DNA of 41,723 nt from Microcaldota archaeon (GTDB lineage Archaea > Micrarchaeota > Micrarchaeia > Micrarchaeales > CABMGC01). The notes below the pieces were generated by a model. That model was not told where the DNA came from and searched no databases. It worked only from the letters and a program-made list of their open reading frames with translations. The position numbers were made by a program, and so were the translations under genes. Every line of letters begins with the position of its first letter. The stretch's first letter is position 1. The stretch spans positions 1 through 41,723 of the forward strand of contig JAGWHA010000002.1 of NCBI GenBank assembly GCA_028867095.1. The letters are read 5' to 3'. Positions 24,463 to 31,792 of the stretch are shown piece after piece.

Positions 24463-24734
24463 TGGCACTAAAAAACATCTACAGGCGAGTTTCCGCAAGA
24501 TACCACTACGCAGCATATCTGCTCTTTGGGATGAACGTCGCCATTTCAGCACTCGCCTGCGCCACAATCCTGGGCGCCACTCTGCCCTTTTCGTATCTAT
24601 TGGTTGCATTTCCAATACTCGCAATCTTTGTCGGCAGCCAAAGGAGAAATGCAAGTGCCGAGCCTCATCTTAGGGCATCCTCAATGCAGGTTCTAAACTG
24701 CCTCGTGCTGCTTTGCGTTATGTTTTTGGCGTAG
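24459..24734 (+). CDS. Small membrane protein, last gene of the secretion operon
   Basis: 91 residues with a basic N-terminus (KNIYRRVSARYHY), two adjacent membrane helices (about 16-58) and a third at the C-terminus (about 75-91), with a short polar loop between. Not recognised. It starts by ATGATG, overlapping the previous stop, and ends 42 bp before tRNA-Gln, closing the operon. Confidence 0.6.
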   Translation: MMALKNIYRRVSARYHYAAYLLFGMNVAISALACATILGATLPFSYLLVAFPILAIFVGSQRRNASAEPHLRASSMQVLNCLVLLCVMFLA

Positions 24735-24743
24735 CGGGCAAGT

Positions 24744-24754
24744 GCTATAAAATC
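24744..24754 (+). promoter_or_regulatory. TATA box for tRNA-Gln
   Basis: ctataaaatcc, centred about 27 bp before the tRNA 5' end at 24777. Confidence 0.6.
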
Positions 24755-24776
24755 CTTTCCCACGATAATATGTTGT

Positions 24777-24849
24777 AGCCCCATCATCTAGTGGCCCAGG
24801 ATAGCGGGCTTTGGACCCGCACACATCGGTTCGAATCCGATTGGGGCTA
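24777..24849 (+). tRNA. tRNA-Gln (anticodon TTG)
   Basis: A full cloverleaf can be folded. Acceptor AGCCCCA (24777-24783) pairs with TGGGGCT (24842-24848), discriminator A at 24849. D stem ATCT/GGAT with loop AGTGGCCCA; anticodon stem GCGGG/CCCGC with loop CTTTGGA, anticodon TTG; variable loop ACAC; T stem ATCGG/CCGAT with loop TTCGAAT. CCA is not encoded and no intron is present. It directly follows the secretion operon on the same strand. Confidence 0.97.
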
Positions 24850-24857
24850 TTCATCTT

Positions 24858-25490
24858 CTAATCGTGGCTGTGCCAGAGGTAGAGCGCAGCGATTGAGCCA
24901 TAAGGGCGCCACGCCTCGCTCATCTTCCCAAGCCTCTTCTTGTCGGGGAGATCCCTAAGCCCATAGACTTCCTTGATGGACTTCTTTATGCCAAGGTCGT
25001 CCATCGGAAAGACGTCCGTTCTGCCGAGGCTGAATATCAAAAACATCTCGGCCGTCCATCTCCCTATTCCCCTTACCCCGTCGAGCTCCTCAATTATCTT
25101 CTCGTTGGGCATCCTGTGGAATTTTTTGAGCTCAAGCGTCCCGTTCTCGATTCTCTCGCATAGGTCCTTTAGGTAGAGGTATTTTTGGGGCGAGATCCCT
25201 GCGCCTCTGAGCTTTTCGCTCTTTGTCCTAAGGTACTCCCTTGGCTTTGGCATCCTTCCCTTGTAGAGAAGCCTAAGTCGCTTGAGTATCGAGTTCGCGG
25301 CGGCCCACGAGATCTGCTGGGAGACTATCGAGACTACCAGGGAGCTGTAGTGGTCCCCATGAACCTCGAAGTTCGGGTATCCCACACTCCTTATTATCCG
25401 CCCAAGCACCCTGTCCCTCATCGCAAGGTGTGCAATGCCCCTCCTCCAAACCCTCTTGTCGAGCAAAGATTCAAATTCTTGTTTCTCCAC
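24858..25490 (-). CDS. alkA: DNA-3-methyladenine glycosylase, AlkA type
   Basis: About 210 residues. The HhH-GPD motif LDGVRGIGRWTAEMFLIFSL is followed by catalytic Asp in VFPMDDLGIKK, as in AlkA/MAG-type glycosylases that remove alkylated purines; no iron-sulfur cysteines and no Schiff-base lysine. The SIVSQQISWAAANSILKRL helix earlier is also typical. No ATG is available: TTG at 25505 or GTG at 25490 are the options. GTG is preferred because a minus-strand TATA-like element (about 25509-25520) would start transcription near 25489. It is convergent with tRNA-Gln and divergent from the first EamA transporter. Confidence 0.92.
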   Translation of the reverse strand: MEKQEFESLLDKRVWRRGIAHLAMRDRVLGRIIRSVGYPNFEVHGDHYSSLVVSIVSQQISWAAANSILKRLRLLYKGRMPKPREYLRTKSEKLRGAGISPQKYLYLKDLCERIENGTLELKKFHRMPNEKIIEELDGVRGIGRWTAEMFLIFSLGRTDVFPMDDLGIKKSIKEVYGLRDLPDKKRLGKMSEAWRPYGSIAALYLWHSHD

Positions 25491-25544
25491 ACTATCAATC
25501 CCCAAATAACGTATTTATTCGTGCCGCAGGCATTTGGTGCTTTC

Positions 25545-26414
25545 ATGATTGGATGGTATTACCTGATTGCGCTTTCGGCGATCCTGAATGCTGCGGTTTC
25601 CATAATACAAAAGCGCGCCCTCAGGGCTGAGCACGCGACCCAATACAGCTTGACCTCCTCATTTCTTCTTGCGATGGCATGCGTCATATTCCTACCCTTT
25701 GCAAACTTCGACATAACGCCCCTGCAGCTGCTTTTGGCAATCCTCTTCGGCGCCCTCGCCTCGATGACCCTTCTTCTGAGCGTCAAGGTGATGAGGCACG
25801 GGAATATCTCCTCGGTGACCCCCCTTGCAAACGTCTTTCCAATACTTTTCACCATCACCCTAGCCTACATCTTTCTCGCAGAGAAACTTACCCTGATCCA
25901 GGTGGTCTGCGTCTTGGGGATTGCGGCGGTCACATACCTGCTGCTCTTTAGGAAGAGGAAAAACCCATTCAGGAGGGATTTTGACAGCAACAAATACAAG
26001 ACGATCCTAGTCGCCACCGCGCTCATAGGCTCTGCAGGGAGCATAGTCGGCAAATACCTGCTTGTCAACATAAACGTCTTCACATTCCTGATAATAACTC
26101 AGATAACCGCTGCCACATGCCTTTGGATCTTCAACCGGTTTAAATATGGCGGAGCCAAGGGGGTCGTCTGGACGCTCAGGACCCACTGGCTCACTTTCAT
26201 TATACTCGTCCTCCTGATAACCTCCCTTAGGATACTGAGCTATTTCGCGCTGACCGTCGCCCCGATCAACCTTGCCGGCACCCTGAGCAATGCGATATTT
26301 GTCATGCTGACCGTACCGATAGGGGGAGTTATGTTCGGGGAGGGGGACGTGAGAAGAAAAGTGCTGATGAGCGGCGCGATCATGGCGTTCGCCTATCTGC
26401 TTCTTGCGCAGTGA
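25545..26414 (+). CDS. EamA/DMT-family membrane transporter (copy 1)
   Basis: 289 residues, ten predicted membrane helices in two halves of five, the layout of the drug/metabolite transporter superfamily. The start is ATG 25545 (MIGWYYLIALSAIL), matching the N-terminus of the next gene (MIEWYYLVFISSVL); the longer open frame upstream is antisense to alkA. A charged loop (FRKRKNPFRRDFDSNKYK) divides the halves. Substrate unknown: family members move amino acids, nucleotide sugars or metabolites. The neighbouring copy shows an old tandem duplication. Confidence 0.85.
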   Translation: MIGWYYLIALSAILNAAVSIIQKRALRAEHATQYSLTSSFLLAMACVIFLPFANFDITPLQLLLAILFGALASMTLLLSVKVMRHGNISSVTPLANVFPILFTITLAYIFLAEKLTLIQVVCVLGIAAVTYLLLFRKRKNPFRRDFDSNKYKTILVATALIGSAGSIVGKYLLVNINVFTFLIITQITAATCLWIFNRFKYGGAKGVVWTLRTHWLTFIILVLLITSLRILSYFALTVAPINLAGTLSNAIFVMLTVPIGGVMFGEGDVRRKVLMSGAIMAFAYLLLAQ

Positions 26415-26453
26415 AAACATTATAAGTCTTGAAGAATAAACATATCTGTTTCC

Positions 26454-27329
26454 ATGATCGAGTGGTACTACCTGGTGTTCATCTCCTCTGTGCTGATGGC
26501 AGCGGCAACGATACTTGAGAAAAAAACCCTCAAGGCTGAGCACGCTACCCAGTACAGCGCAGCCTTCTCCTGGATCATCGCAATCGCCTCCCTCGTCTTC
26601 CTGCCGCTAGTTGACCTGGGCCAGATAAGCCCGCTTCAGTGGATTCTTCTTTTGGTGGGCAGCATGCTCGCATCCGCTTCATACCTGATTTCCGCCAGGG
26701 TCTTCAAGCACGGGAGCCTCTCAGTCGCAACTCCCGTGTCCAGTTCGCTTCCGCTCTTCTTCATAGTGATTTTTGCCTACACGTACCTGGGCGAGCGCCT
26801 GAGCCTGATGCAGTACGCAGCGCTTGCGGGCCTCATACTGGCAACATACTTTTTGCTCTTCAATGGAAAGAATCTAAAGGGCAAGAAGGACTTCGACAGC
26901 AGCAAGTACAAGTATTTCCTGGTGGTCAACGCGGTACTCGCCGCTGTGGGCACGATAATCGGGAGGTACCAGCTGCTGAACATCAACATTTTCTCATTCA
27001 TGGTCATAATGCAGCTTCTTATGGCCGTCGAGTTCGCGATATTCATAACCATAAAGTACAACGGCGTCAGGGAGATAGTTCAGACCGCAAGGACCTACAA
27101 GTTCGTGCTGCTTGCGATAGTGCTGCTCACGATCGCCTACAGGCTAACCTACTACGACGTGCTCACGCTCCCGGCCGTCTCAGTGAGCATAGCCAGCAAC
27201 GTGAGGAATTCGCTTTTTGTAATCATAACTGTCTTCTTCGCCGGGTCGATGTTTAAGGAGCAGGGCATAAAGAGAAAGATGCTGCTCGGCCTGCTGATGG
27301 TGGCGCTCTCATACATACTCCTGGTGTAG
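26454..27329 (+). CDS. EamA/DMT-family membrane transporter (copy 2)
   Basis: 291 residues, ten predicted membrane helices. Clear paralogue of the upstream transporter: both begin with MI-x-WYYL, both have LKAEHATQYS/LRAEHATQYS after the first helix and a DFDSxKYK loop between halves. Its own TATA-like element (cattataagtc, about 26420-26430) lies some 30 bp before the start, so the two copies can be transcribed separately. The identities look moderate, implying an old duplication with distinct roles. Confidence 0.85.
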   Translation: MIEWYYLVFISSVLMAAATILEKKTLKAEHATQYSAAFSWIIAIASLVFLPLVDLGQISPLQWILLLVGSMLASASYLISARVFKHGSLSVATPVSSSLPLFFIVIFAYTYLGERLSLMQYAALAGLILATYFLLFNGKNLKGKKDFDSSKYKYFLVVNAVLAAVGTIIGRYQLLNINIFSFMVIMQLLMAVEFAIFITIKYNGVREIVQTARTYKFVLLAIVLLTIAYRLTYYDVLTLPAVSVSIASNVRNSLFVIITVFFAGSMFKEQGIKRKMLLGLLMVALSYILLV

Positions 27330-27342
27330 GCCCAAGAAAGGA

Positions 27343-27349
27343 ATATAAG
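27343..27349 (+). promoter_or_regulatory. TATA box for the box C/D sRNA
   Basis: atataag within gaatataagg, centred at about 27346, 26 bp before the predicted sRNA 5' end. Confidence 0.55.
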
Positions 27350-27370
27350 GATGGGCAGCCAATCCTATTG

Positions 27371-27421
27371 CGATGATGATACGAGGTAATTCTGACTAGT
27401 GATGATATTACGCATCTGAAA
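27371..27421 (+). ncRNA. Box C/D guide sRNA
   Basis: All four boxes occur in order within 50 nt: C box ATGATGA (27373-27379), D' box CTGA (27392-27395), C' box GTGATGA (27399-27405), D box CTGA (27416-27419). The two guide segments are 27380-27391 (12 nt) and 27406-27415 (10 nt), close to the archaeal norm. A TATA box lies 26 bp before. Such RNAs bind L7Ae, Nop5 and fibrillarin and direct 2'-O-methylation of the target base paired to the fifth nucleotide before D' or D. Targets were not identified. It is convergent with proS, whose stop lies three bases after the predicted end. Confidence 0.85.
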
Positions 27422-27423
27422 AA

Positions 27424-28875
27424 TCAGTACGACTTGGCGAAATTCGCCACTGTCCTGGCCTTCTTCTTGCAGTAGACGCATTTCGCGTCCACCTTCCCCT
27501 GCCCCAGCGGCATGTTGGTGATCTTTGCACCCGTTTCCTCCTTTATCCTCTCCTCGCATTCCCTGTCCTCGCACCAAGGCGCGCCGACCAGTCCGCCCTT
27601 TTCCTTGAGGGTTCTCTTTAGCGAGTCGTAGTCCTTTGCGGCGTGTACATTGTCGTGGAGGAACTTCTCCGCCTTCAAGTAGAGCGCCTTGTGTATCTCA
27701 TTGAGCAGAAGGCTTATCTTCTCCGAGAGGTTTCCAAGATCGGTCTCGCTCTTTGCGCCCGTGTCCCTTCGCACCAGCACCACCTGCCTCTTCTCCACGT
27801 CCTTTGGCCCAATCTCGATTCGGACCGGCACACCCTTCATCTCCCACTCGTTGAACTTGAATCCAGGCGAGTATCCCTCCCTGTCATCAAGCCTAACCCT
27901 GACTTCCTCTCCGAGGAGCTTGACCGCCTTGTTCGCGAACTCCATGACCGTCTCCTTGTTCTCGTTTTTGTAGATCGGGACTATGACCACCTGTATTTGG
28001 GCGAGCTTCGGGGGCAGCACAAGCCCCTTGTCGTCCCCGTGGGTCGCGACCATCACCCCAAGCTCCCTTGTGCTTATCGCATAGGTGTTCTGCCATGCAT
28101 AGGAGCTTTTGCCCTCGGGATCCAGGAACTTTATCTCAAATGACTTTGCAAACTTCTGGCCGTCGAAGTGGAACGCCGGCCCCTGTATCCCGTACCTATC
28201 CGGCATAATATGCTCTATCGAATAGCTCTCGACCGCCCCCGCAAACTTCTCCTTTTCGGTCTTCCTTCCGACTATGCCCGGAAGCGCAAGGTAGTCCTTC
28301 AGTATCCTGACATAGAGCCCAAGTATCTGATCCCTCTCCTTTCGCGCCTCAGCCTCGGTTGCAAACACGCTGTGCCCCTCGTTCCAGAGGAACTCGCGGG
28401 TCCGCAAGAATGGGGTTGGGTCCTTGAATTCCCACCTCAGCACGCTGTTCCACTGGTTGTAGCGCATAGGAAGGTCCCTCCAGGACCTTATCCACTTGGC
28501 AAAGCTGGGGTACATCATCGCCTCCGATGTGGGGCGGACGGCAAGCCGCTCTCCAAGTCTTGCCTCCCCTGCGTGCGTGACCCATGCGACCTCGGCGACA
28601 AATCCGTCTATGTGGTCCTTCTCAAGGCTCAAAAACTTCTCCGGTATGAGCACTGGGAAGTATACGTTCTCCACGCCCAGCTTCCGAAGCTCGGGATCCA
28701 CAGCATCATATATCCTCTGCCATGCCGCATAAGCCGCAGGTCGGAAGATGTAGCATCCTGAGATATCGCTGTAGTCGAGGAACTCGGATCTCATTATGGT
28801 CTGCACGTACCATTCTGAGAAGTTCTCCGCCTTCCTCGCCGTTATCCCCTTTTCATCGATTTTCTCCTTAGCCAA
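27424..28875 (-). CDS. proS: Prolyl-tRNA synthetase, archaeal/eukaryotic type
   Basis: 483 residues, class II, without the bacterial editing insertion. Motif 2 region WEFKDPTPFLRTREFLWNEG, motif 3 region VMVATHGDDKGL, HGAB-type anticodon domain, and a C-terminal domain with four cysteines (CEDRECEE and CVYC) that bind zinc in this family; the chain ends in Tyr as usual for the type. Start ATG 28875. It is the last gene of a minus-strand operon after proline dehydrogenase (8 bp gap), which couples use of proline for translation and its breakdown. Confidence 0.97.
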   Translation of the reverse strand: MAKEKIDEKGITARKAENFSEWYVQTIMRSEFLDYSDISGCYIFRPAAYAAWQRIYDAVDPELRKLGVENVYFPVLIPEKFLSLEKDHIDGFVAEVAWVTHAGEARLGERLAVRPTSEAMMYPSFAKWIRSWRDLPMRYNQWNSVLRWEFKDPTPFLRTREFLWNEGHSVFATEAEARKERDQILGLYVRILKDYLALPGIVGRKTEKEKFAGAVESYSIEHIMPDRYGIQGPAFHFDGQKFAKSFEIKFLDPEGKSSYAWQNTYAISTRELGVMVATHGDDKGLVLPPKLAQIQVVIVPIYKNENKETVMEFANKAVKLLGEEVRVRLDDREGYSPGFKFNEWEMKGVPVRIEIGPKDVEKRQVVLVRRDTGAKSETDLGNLSEKISLLLNEIHKALYLKAEKFLHDNVHAAKDYDSLKRTLKEKGGLVGAPWCEDRECEERIKEETGAKITNMPLGQGKVDAKCVYCKKKARTVANFAKSY

Positions 28876-28883
28876 TTAAGCAC

Positions 28884-29726
28884 CTATTGCTGGAATATGG
28901 ACCTCACAAGTAACATTGCATGCCCCTCCTCTTTAAGCCTGCGCAGCGAGTAGGCAAACCACTCCTCCCCAAAGGGCAGGTAGATGCCAACATCTTCCCC
29001 GTCCTTGGCGAGCCTGTCCGCCAGCCTTCCGCGTATTCCCTTGAGCATGCCAAACATTGCCCTTTGCCCATACTTCTTTTCGAGCGAAACTGCTTTATAT
29101 ATTAAATAGTCATCGTGGGTCGCGACCATGAACCTGGCATTCATGGCAAAGAGCCTCTCCATTATCCTCTCGTAGTTGCCGGTTATCTCCTTTGGCCCCA
29201 TGTACGCTTTCTCCTTCGGCTCGGCATATGCCCCCTTCACCAGCCTGATCATCCCTCCGGCCTTCGCAATCCTTCCTGCATCCTTCGCGCTTCTTCTCAG
29301 CCTTGCCTGTATGCCGACACCGGTGTTCTTGTATCTCCTTAGAGCCCTAAGGACAACCCTCTGCGTTCTGTCTATGTACTTGTATTCCTCAGCGTCAACC
29401 CACACACAAAACCCAAGCCTTTTTGCCTTTGACACAATTCGGATGTAATTTCTACCGAACTGCTCATCACTCAGCAGGATTCCAAGCTGGGACGGCTTTA
29501 CAGAAATGCTTCCCTTCGTTCCTTGCTTCTTCATCTGTTCAAGAAGTTCAAAGTACATCCTCACGCTCTTTTCGATTTGGCCCTTGTCCGTGAAGTTTTC
29601 GCCCAGGTAGTTTAGTATGACCCCCTTCCCCTCCGAGTTTATTCCCCTGGCAACGCGCAGAGCGTCGGCGGTCTTGGTGCCCGCTATCCACTGCCTTGCA
29701 AACAGGATCCCAATCTCGCTTAGGAT
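28884..29726 (-). CDS. putA: Proline dehydrogenase, start codon non-canonical or disrupted
   Basis: A FAD-dependent ProDH TIM barrel: SVKPSQLGIL, WVDAEEYKYID, VGIQARLRRS, RLVKGAYAEPKEKA and the C-terminal YLPFGEEWFAYSLRRL (substrate-binding Arg pair) are family motifs. It oxidises proline to pyrroline-5-carboxylate. The first GTG is at 29564 (226 residues), but the same frame upstream encodes further ProDH sequence (FARQWIAGTKTADALRVARG, then LNYLGENF) up to about 29735, with no ATG, GTG or TTG. A GGTGAT ribosome site (29736-29741) lies nine bases before an ATC at 29726, giving 280 residues, the family length. Either AUC/AUU initiation or a base error or lesion. The gene overlaps the end of the HAD gene in spacing. 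Confidence 0.85.
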   Translation of the reverse strand: MLSEIGILFARQWIAGTKTADALRVARGINSEGKGVILNYLGENFTDKGQIEKSVRMYFELLEQMKKQGTKGSISVKPSQLGILLSDEQFGRNYIRIVSKAKRLGFCVWVDAEEYKYIDRTQRVVLRALRRYKNTGVGIQARLRRSAKDAGRIAKAGGMIRLVKGAYAEPKEKAYMGPKEITGNYERIMERLFAMNARFMVATHDDYLIYKAVSLEKKYGQRAMFGMLKGIRGRLADRLAKDGEDVGIYLPFGEEWFAYSLRRLKEEGHAMLLVRSIFQQ

Positions 29727-29736
29727 TGACGCAAAA

Positions 29737-30330
29737 TCACCAGATCACTCCTAATTTCTTTAGCCTTGACTGAAGTTCAGTCCGGTTCTTAAATACTATG
29801 GACCTAATCCCAACGCTCCTCGCCCCGAGCACGTTGTCAAGCCTGTTGTCGATGAATATGACCTCTCTTGGCCTGAGCCTCATCTTCCTAAGCACATACC
29901 TGTAAACCTCGGGGTCTGGCTTGCGCCGCTTTATGTAGCATGAGGCAAAGTCGTAGTCAAACCACTTCAGATCCAAGATGCGCAGAGCTATGTCGTACCT
30001 GCTCAGGTCGATGTTGGAGAGGAACGCGATCCTGTAGTTTTTCCTGAGCTTCTTTGCAAGAGCGATCATCCCCCTGTCCAATCTTACCTTCTTTTCGTAG
30101 AACTCCACCCACTGCACCTCCTCCTCCCCTATCCCGAAGATCTTCGAGATCTTCGCCTTGAAGAACTTGACGTGTATTATCCCAAGGTCCAGCCTTCTCC
30201 ACCAAAATTCAACTTTCTTGACGGTTTCCCTCCTGCTTTTTCCGCTGACTTTGGAGAGGTACTCCAGGTAATCATCGTCTGAAAAGTCGACGAGTACCCC
30301 GCCTAGGTCAAATAGGATGCATTTTATCAT
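29737..30330 (-). CDS. HAD-superfamily hydrolase
   Basis: 197 residues. Motif I FDLGGVLVDF (Asp8), motif II AFLSN, motif III Lys in KRRKPDPEVY, motif IV VIFIDNRLDN: a HAD subfamily I phosphatase of the FIGfam/YihX-like kind with a small helical cap. Substrate unknown; small sugar phosphates or nucleotides are typical. It lies 4 bp after the NUDIX gene and directly before proline dehydrogenase in a minus-strand operon; its stop codon is part of the putative ribosome site of proline dehydrogenase. Confidence 0.87.
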   Translation of the reverse strand: MIKCILFDLGGVLVDFSDDDYLEYLSKVSGKSRRETVKKVEFWWRRLDLGIIHVKFFKAKISKIFGIGEEEVQWVEFYEKKVRLDRGMIALAKKLRKNYRIAFLSNIDLSRYDIALRILDLKWFDYDFASCYIKRRKPDPEVYRYVLRKMRLRPREVIFIDNRLDNVLGARSVGIRSIVFKNRTELQSRLKKLGVIW

Positions 30331-30334
30331 GATC

Positions 30335-30847
30335 TCACTTCTTGGAGATGTAATTTTTCCAGTAGAGGTACCCGCAGATTGTCTTGTGGTCGCGTATCCT
30401 CCCGCCTTTTATCATGTCCTCGAGCCTCTTCGGAAGAATCTTCAGCAGCTGTATTTCCTCGCTGTCGTCGAATTTGGTCCTGCCTTTTACGAATCTGTCA
30501 GCAAAGAAGTAGTGGAACATCCTTTTGCTAACAGAGGGGTTGCTGAAATCGCTGAACATGAACCTGATCCTAGTGGGTCTGTGGCCTGTCTCCTCCTCAA
30601 GCTCCCTCTTTGCGGCGCTAAGCGGTCTCTCACCCTTGTCAATGAGCCCCGCGGGAAACTCGATGTTGTATGCGTCAAGCCCGTGGCGGTACTGCCTCTC
30701 AAGAAGGAATCTGCCGCCCTCAAGCAGGGGAACAACCACGGCCACGTCTGCATGCGTGAATTGGGTTGTGACAATCCTCTTCCCCCTGACCTTAACCACC
30801 TTTTCCTCAATTTTGGTGTACTTGTCCTTGTAGAGCACTCTTCCCAT
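30335..30847 (-). CDS. NUDIX hydrolase, ADP-ribose pyrophosphatase-like
   Basis: 170 residues. The NUDIX box is present (GLIDKGERPLSAAKRELEEE then TGHRP), preceded by LLERQYRHGLDAYNIEFPAG, the pattern of ADP-ribose/NDP-sugar pyrophosphatases. It hydrolyses nucleoside diphosphate derivatives with Mg. First gene of the operon NUDIX-HAD-ProDH-ProRS. A minus-strand TATA in the AT-rich element near 30879 sits about 30 bp upstream; the same element serves tRNA-Trp on the other strand. Confidence 0.9.
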   Translation of the reverse strand: MGRVLYKDKYTKIEEKVVKVRGKRIVTTQFTHADVAVVVPLLEGGRFLLERQYRHGLDAYNIEFPAGLIDKGERPLSAAKRELEEETGHRPTRIRFMFSDFSNPSVSKRMFHYFFADRFVKGRTKFDDSEEIQLLKILPKRLEDMIKGGRIRDHKTICGYLYWKNYISKK

Positions 30848-30870
30848 CGAAACAGACTAGTAGCACATAA

Positions 30871-30886
30871 GCTAAATAAATATCTT
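30871..30886. promoter_or_regulatory. Shared AT-rich promoter element (NUDIX operon / tRNA-Trp)
   Basis: gctaaataaatatctt reads as a TATA box on both strands: about 30 bp before the NUDIX start (30847, minus) and about 29 bp before the tRNA-Trp 5' end (30908, plus). Confidence 0.5.
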
Positions 30887-30907
30887 ACCATCTATCTAGA
30901 TAGGAGT

Positions 30908-31045
30908 GGGGTTGTTGCGTAACCTGGCAGCGCGGCTGGCTCCAGATATTGAAAATTATGAGCCCATTGCGATGACCTGAATTTGGAACTATGACATGTG
31001 AATAGGTGCCACCAGCAAGTCCGAGTTCAAATCTCGGCAACCCCA
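30908..31045 (+). tRNA. tRNA-Trp (anticodon CCA) with intron
   Basis: Exon 1 is 30908-30945 and exon 2 31011-31045. Acceptor GGGGTTG (30908-30914) pairs with CAACCCC (31038-31044), discriminator A 31045. D stem GCGT/GCGC with loop AACCTGGCA; anticodon stem GCTGG (30935-30939) pairs with CCAGC (31012-31016); loop CTCCAG-A, anticodon CCA; T stem CCGAG/CTCGG with loop TTCAAAT. The intron sits between positions 37 and 38, the standard archaeal site. CCA is not encoded. Confidence 0.95.
30946..31010 (+). other. 65-nt tRNA-Trp intron with bulge-helix-bulge ends
   Basis: After removal the anticodon arm closes perfectly. At the junctions CTCC of the anticodon loop pairs with GGTG near the intron 3' end (one T-T mismatch), three-base bulges AGA and CCA contain the two cut sites, and TATT (30947-30950) pairs with AATA (31001-31004). 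This is the bulge-helix-bulge motif cut by the archaeal splicing endonuclease. Confidence 0.85.
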
Positions 31046-31095
31046 ATCCTTCTCAAACCTAAGCGTATAAATTACAACGCTGTCCAGTTATTCCT

Positions 31096-31683
31096 ATGAA
31101 AAGGAGTGTAGCAGGTAAATTCTCCAAGAATGCAGGCATAATTATCATGCTTGCCGCCGCAGAGCTTGTCCTCTTCGTCCTGCTCGCGCAGCACCTGTAT
31201 CCAAACTACAGCCTGAACTACAACTACATAAGCGATCTCGGAGTCAATCCCGCCACCGCAATAATATTCAACACCGCTATACAGCTCTTCGGAGTCGTCC
31301 TGATTGCAGCTGCTTACCTTCTCTTCAGATCGGGCAGGAAGTATCAGGCGATCGGATTTTTGATTGCCGCAATCGGCGGGATTGGCGTCGGGACATTCCC
31401 TGAGACCACAGGGTTTCCTCACATTTTCTCCGCCTTGGTGGTATTCGGTTCCATTTCCATAGCCTCCATCTGCTTTTCCAGGGTCTTCAAGGCCCCTCTC
31501 TCCTACTATTCGCTTGCGACCGGCTTGCTCGCGCTCATTGTGCTTGGAATCTCCGTGATGAACATGCTCGGCGCGCAAGTCAACCTACCTCTGGGGCACG
31601 GCGGAGTCGAGGAAATCCTCTTCTATGATGAGCTTATCTGGGCATTTGTTGCCGGCATTAGCTACTTGAAGGGAAGAATCTAA
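31096..31683 (+). CDS. DUF998-like membrane protein
   Basis: 195 residues with six membrane helices. The segment YNYISDLGVNPATA after the first helix is the hallmark of DUF998 proteins, which have no settled function. A TATA-like element (gcgtataaatt, about 31062-31072) lies some 28 bp before ATG 31096. A short T-run follows the stop. It stands alone between tRNA-Trp and the hypothetical genes. Confidence 0.8.
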   Translation: MKRSVAGKFSKNAGIIIMLAAAELVLFVLLAQHLYPNYSLNYNYISDLGVNPATAIIFNTAIQLFGVVLIAAAYLLFRSGRKYQAIGFLIAAIGGIGVGTFPETTGFPHIFSALVVFGSISIASICFSRVFKAPLSYYSLATGLLALIVLGISVMNMLGAQVNLPLGHGGVEEILFYDELIWAFVAGISYLKGRI

Positions 31684-31792
31684 CTTTTTCTCCCCACCAA
31701 TGCCTTATTCTATCCAAACGATTGATGAATAAGCCTTTTAAATGGGAAGCGACAACACTTCTCTTACTGTCTGTGATTTTTAAAGGGATAGC

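Noticed and set aside
24777..24849. tRNA-Gln as integration site (att) of the secretion operon
   Set aside because: No second copy of the tRNA 3' end was found in the window, and no integrase gene is present; position next to a tRNA alone is not evidence.
25185..25544. N-terminal extension of EamA transporter 1
   Set aside because: The 120 codons before ATG 25545 are antisense to alkA; the paralogue's N-terminus aligns with ATG 25545.
30317..30922. 201-codon plus-strand open frame
   Set aside because: Antisense to the NUDIX gene, which has an intact NUDIX box; no promoter or sensible product.
30946..31010. tRNA-Trp intron as a box C/D guide RNA
   Set aside because: C- and D-like sequences are degenerate and in the wrong order, and guide spacing does not fit; only a 5-base complement to the anticodon loop region is present.
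31684..31792. C/D-like box (ttgatga, near 31721) in the gap after the DUF998 gene
   Set aside because: No D, C' or D' boxes at workable distance; the gap is explained by promoter elements.
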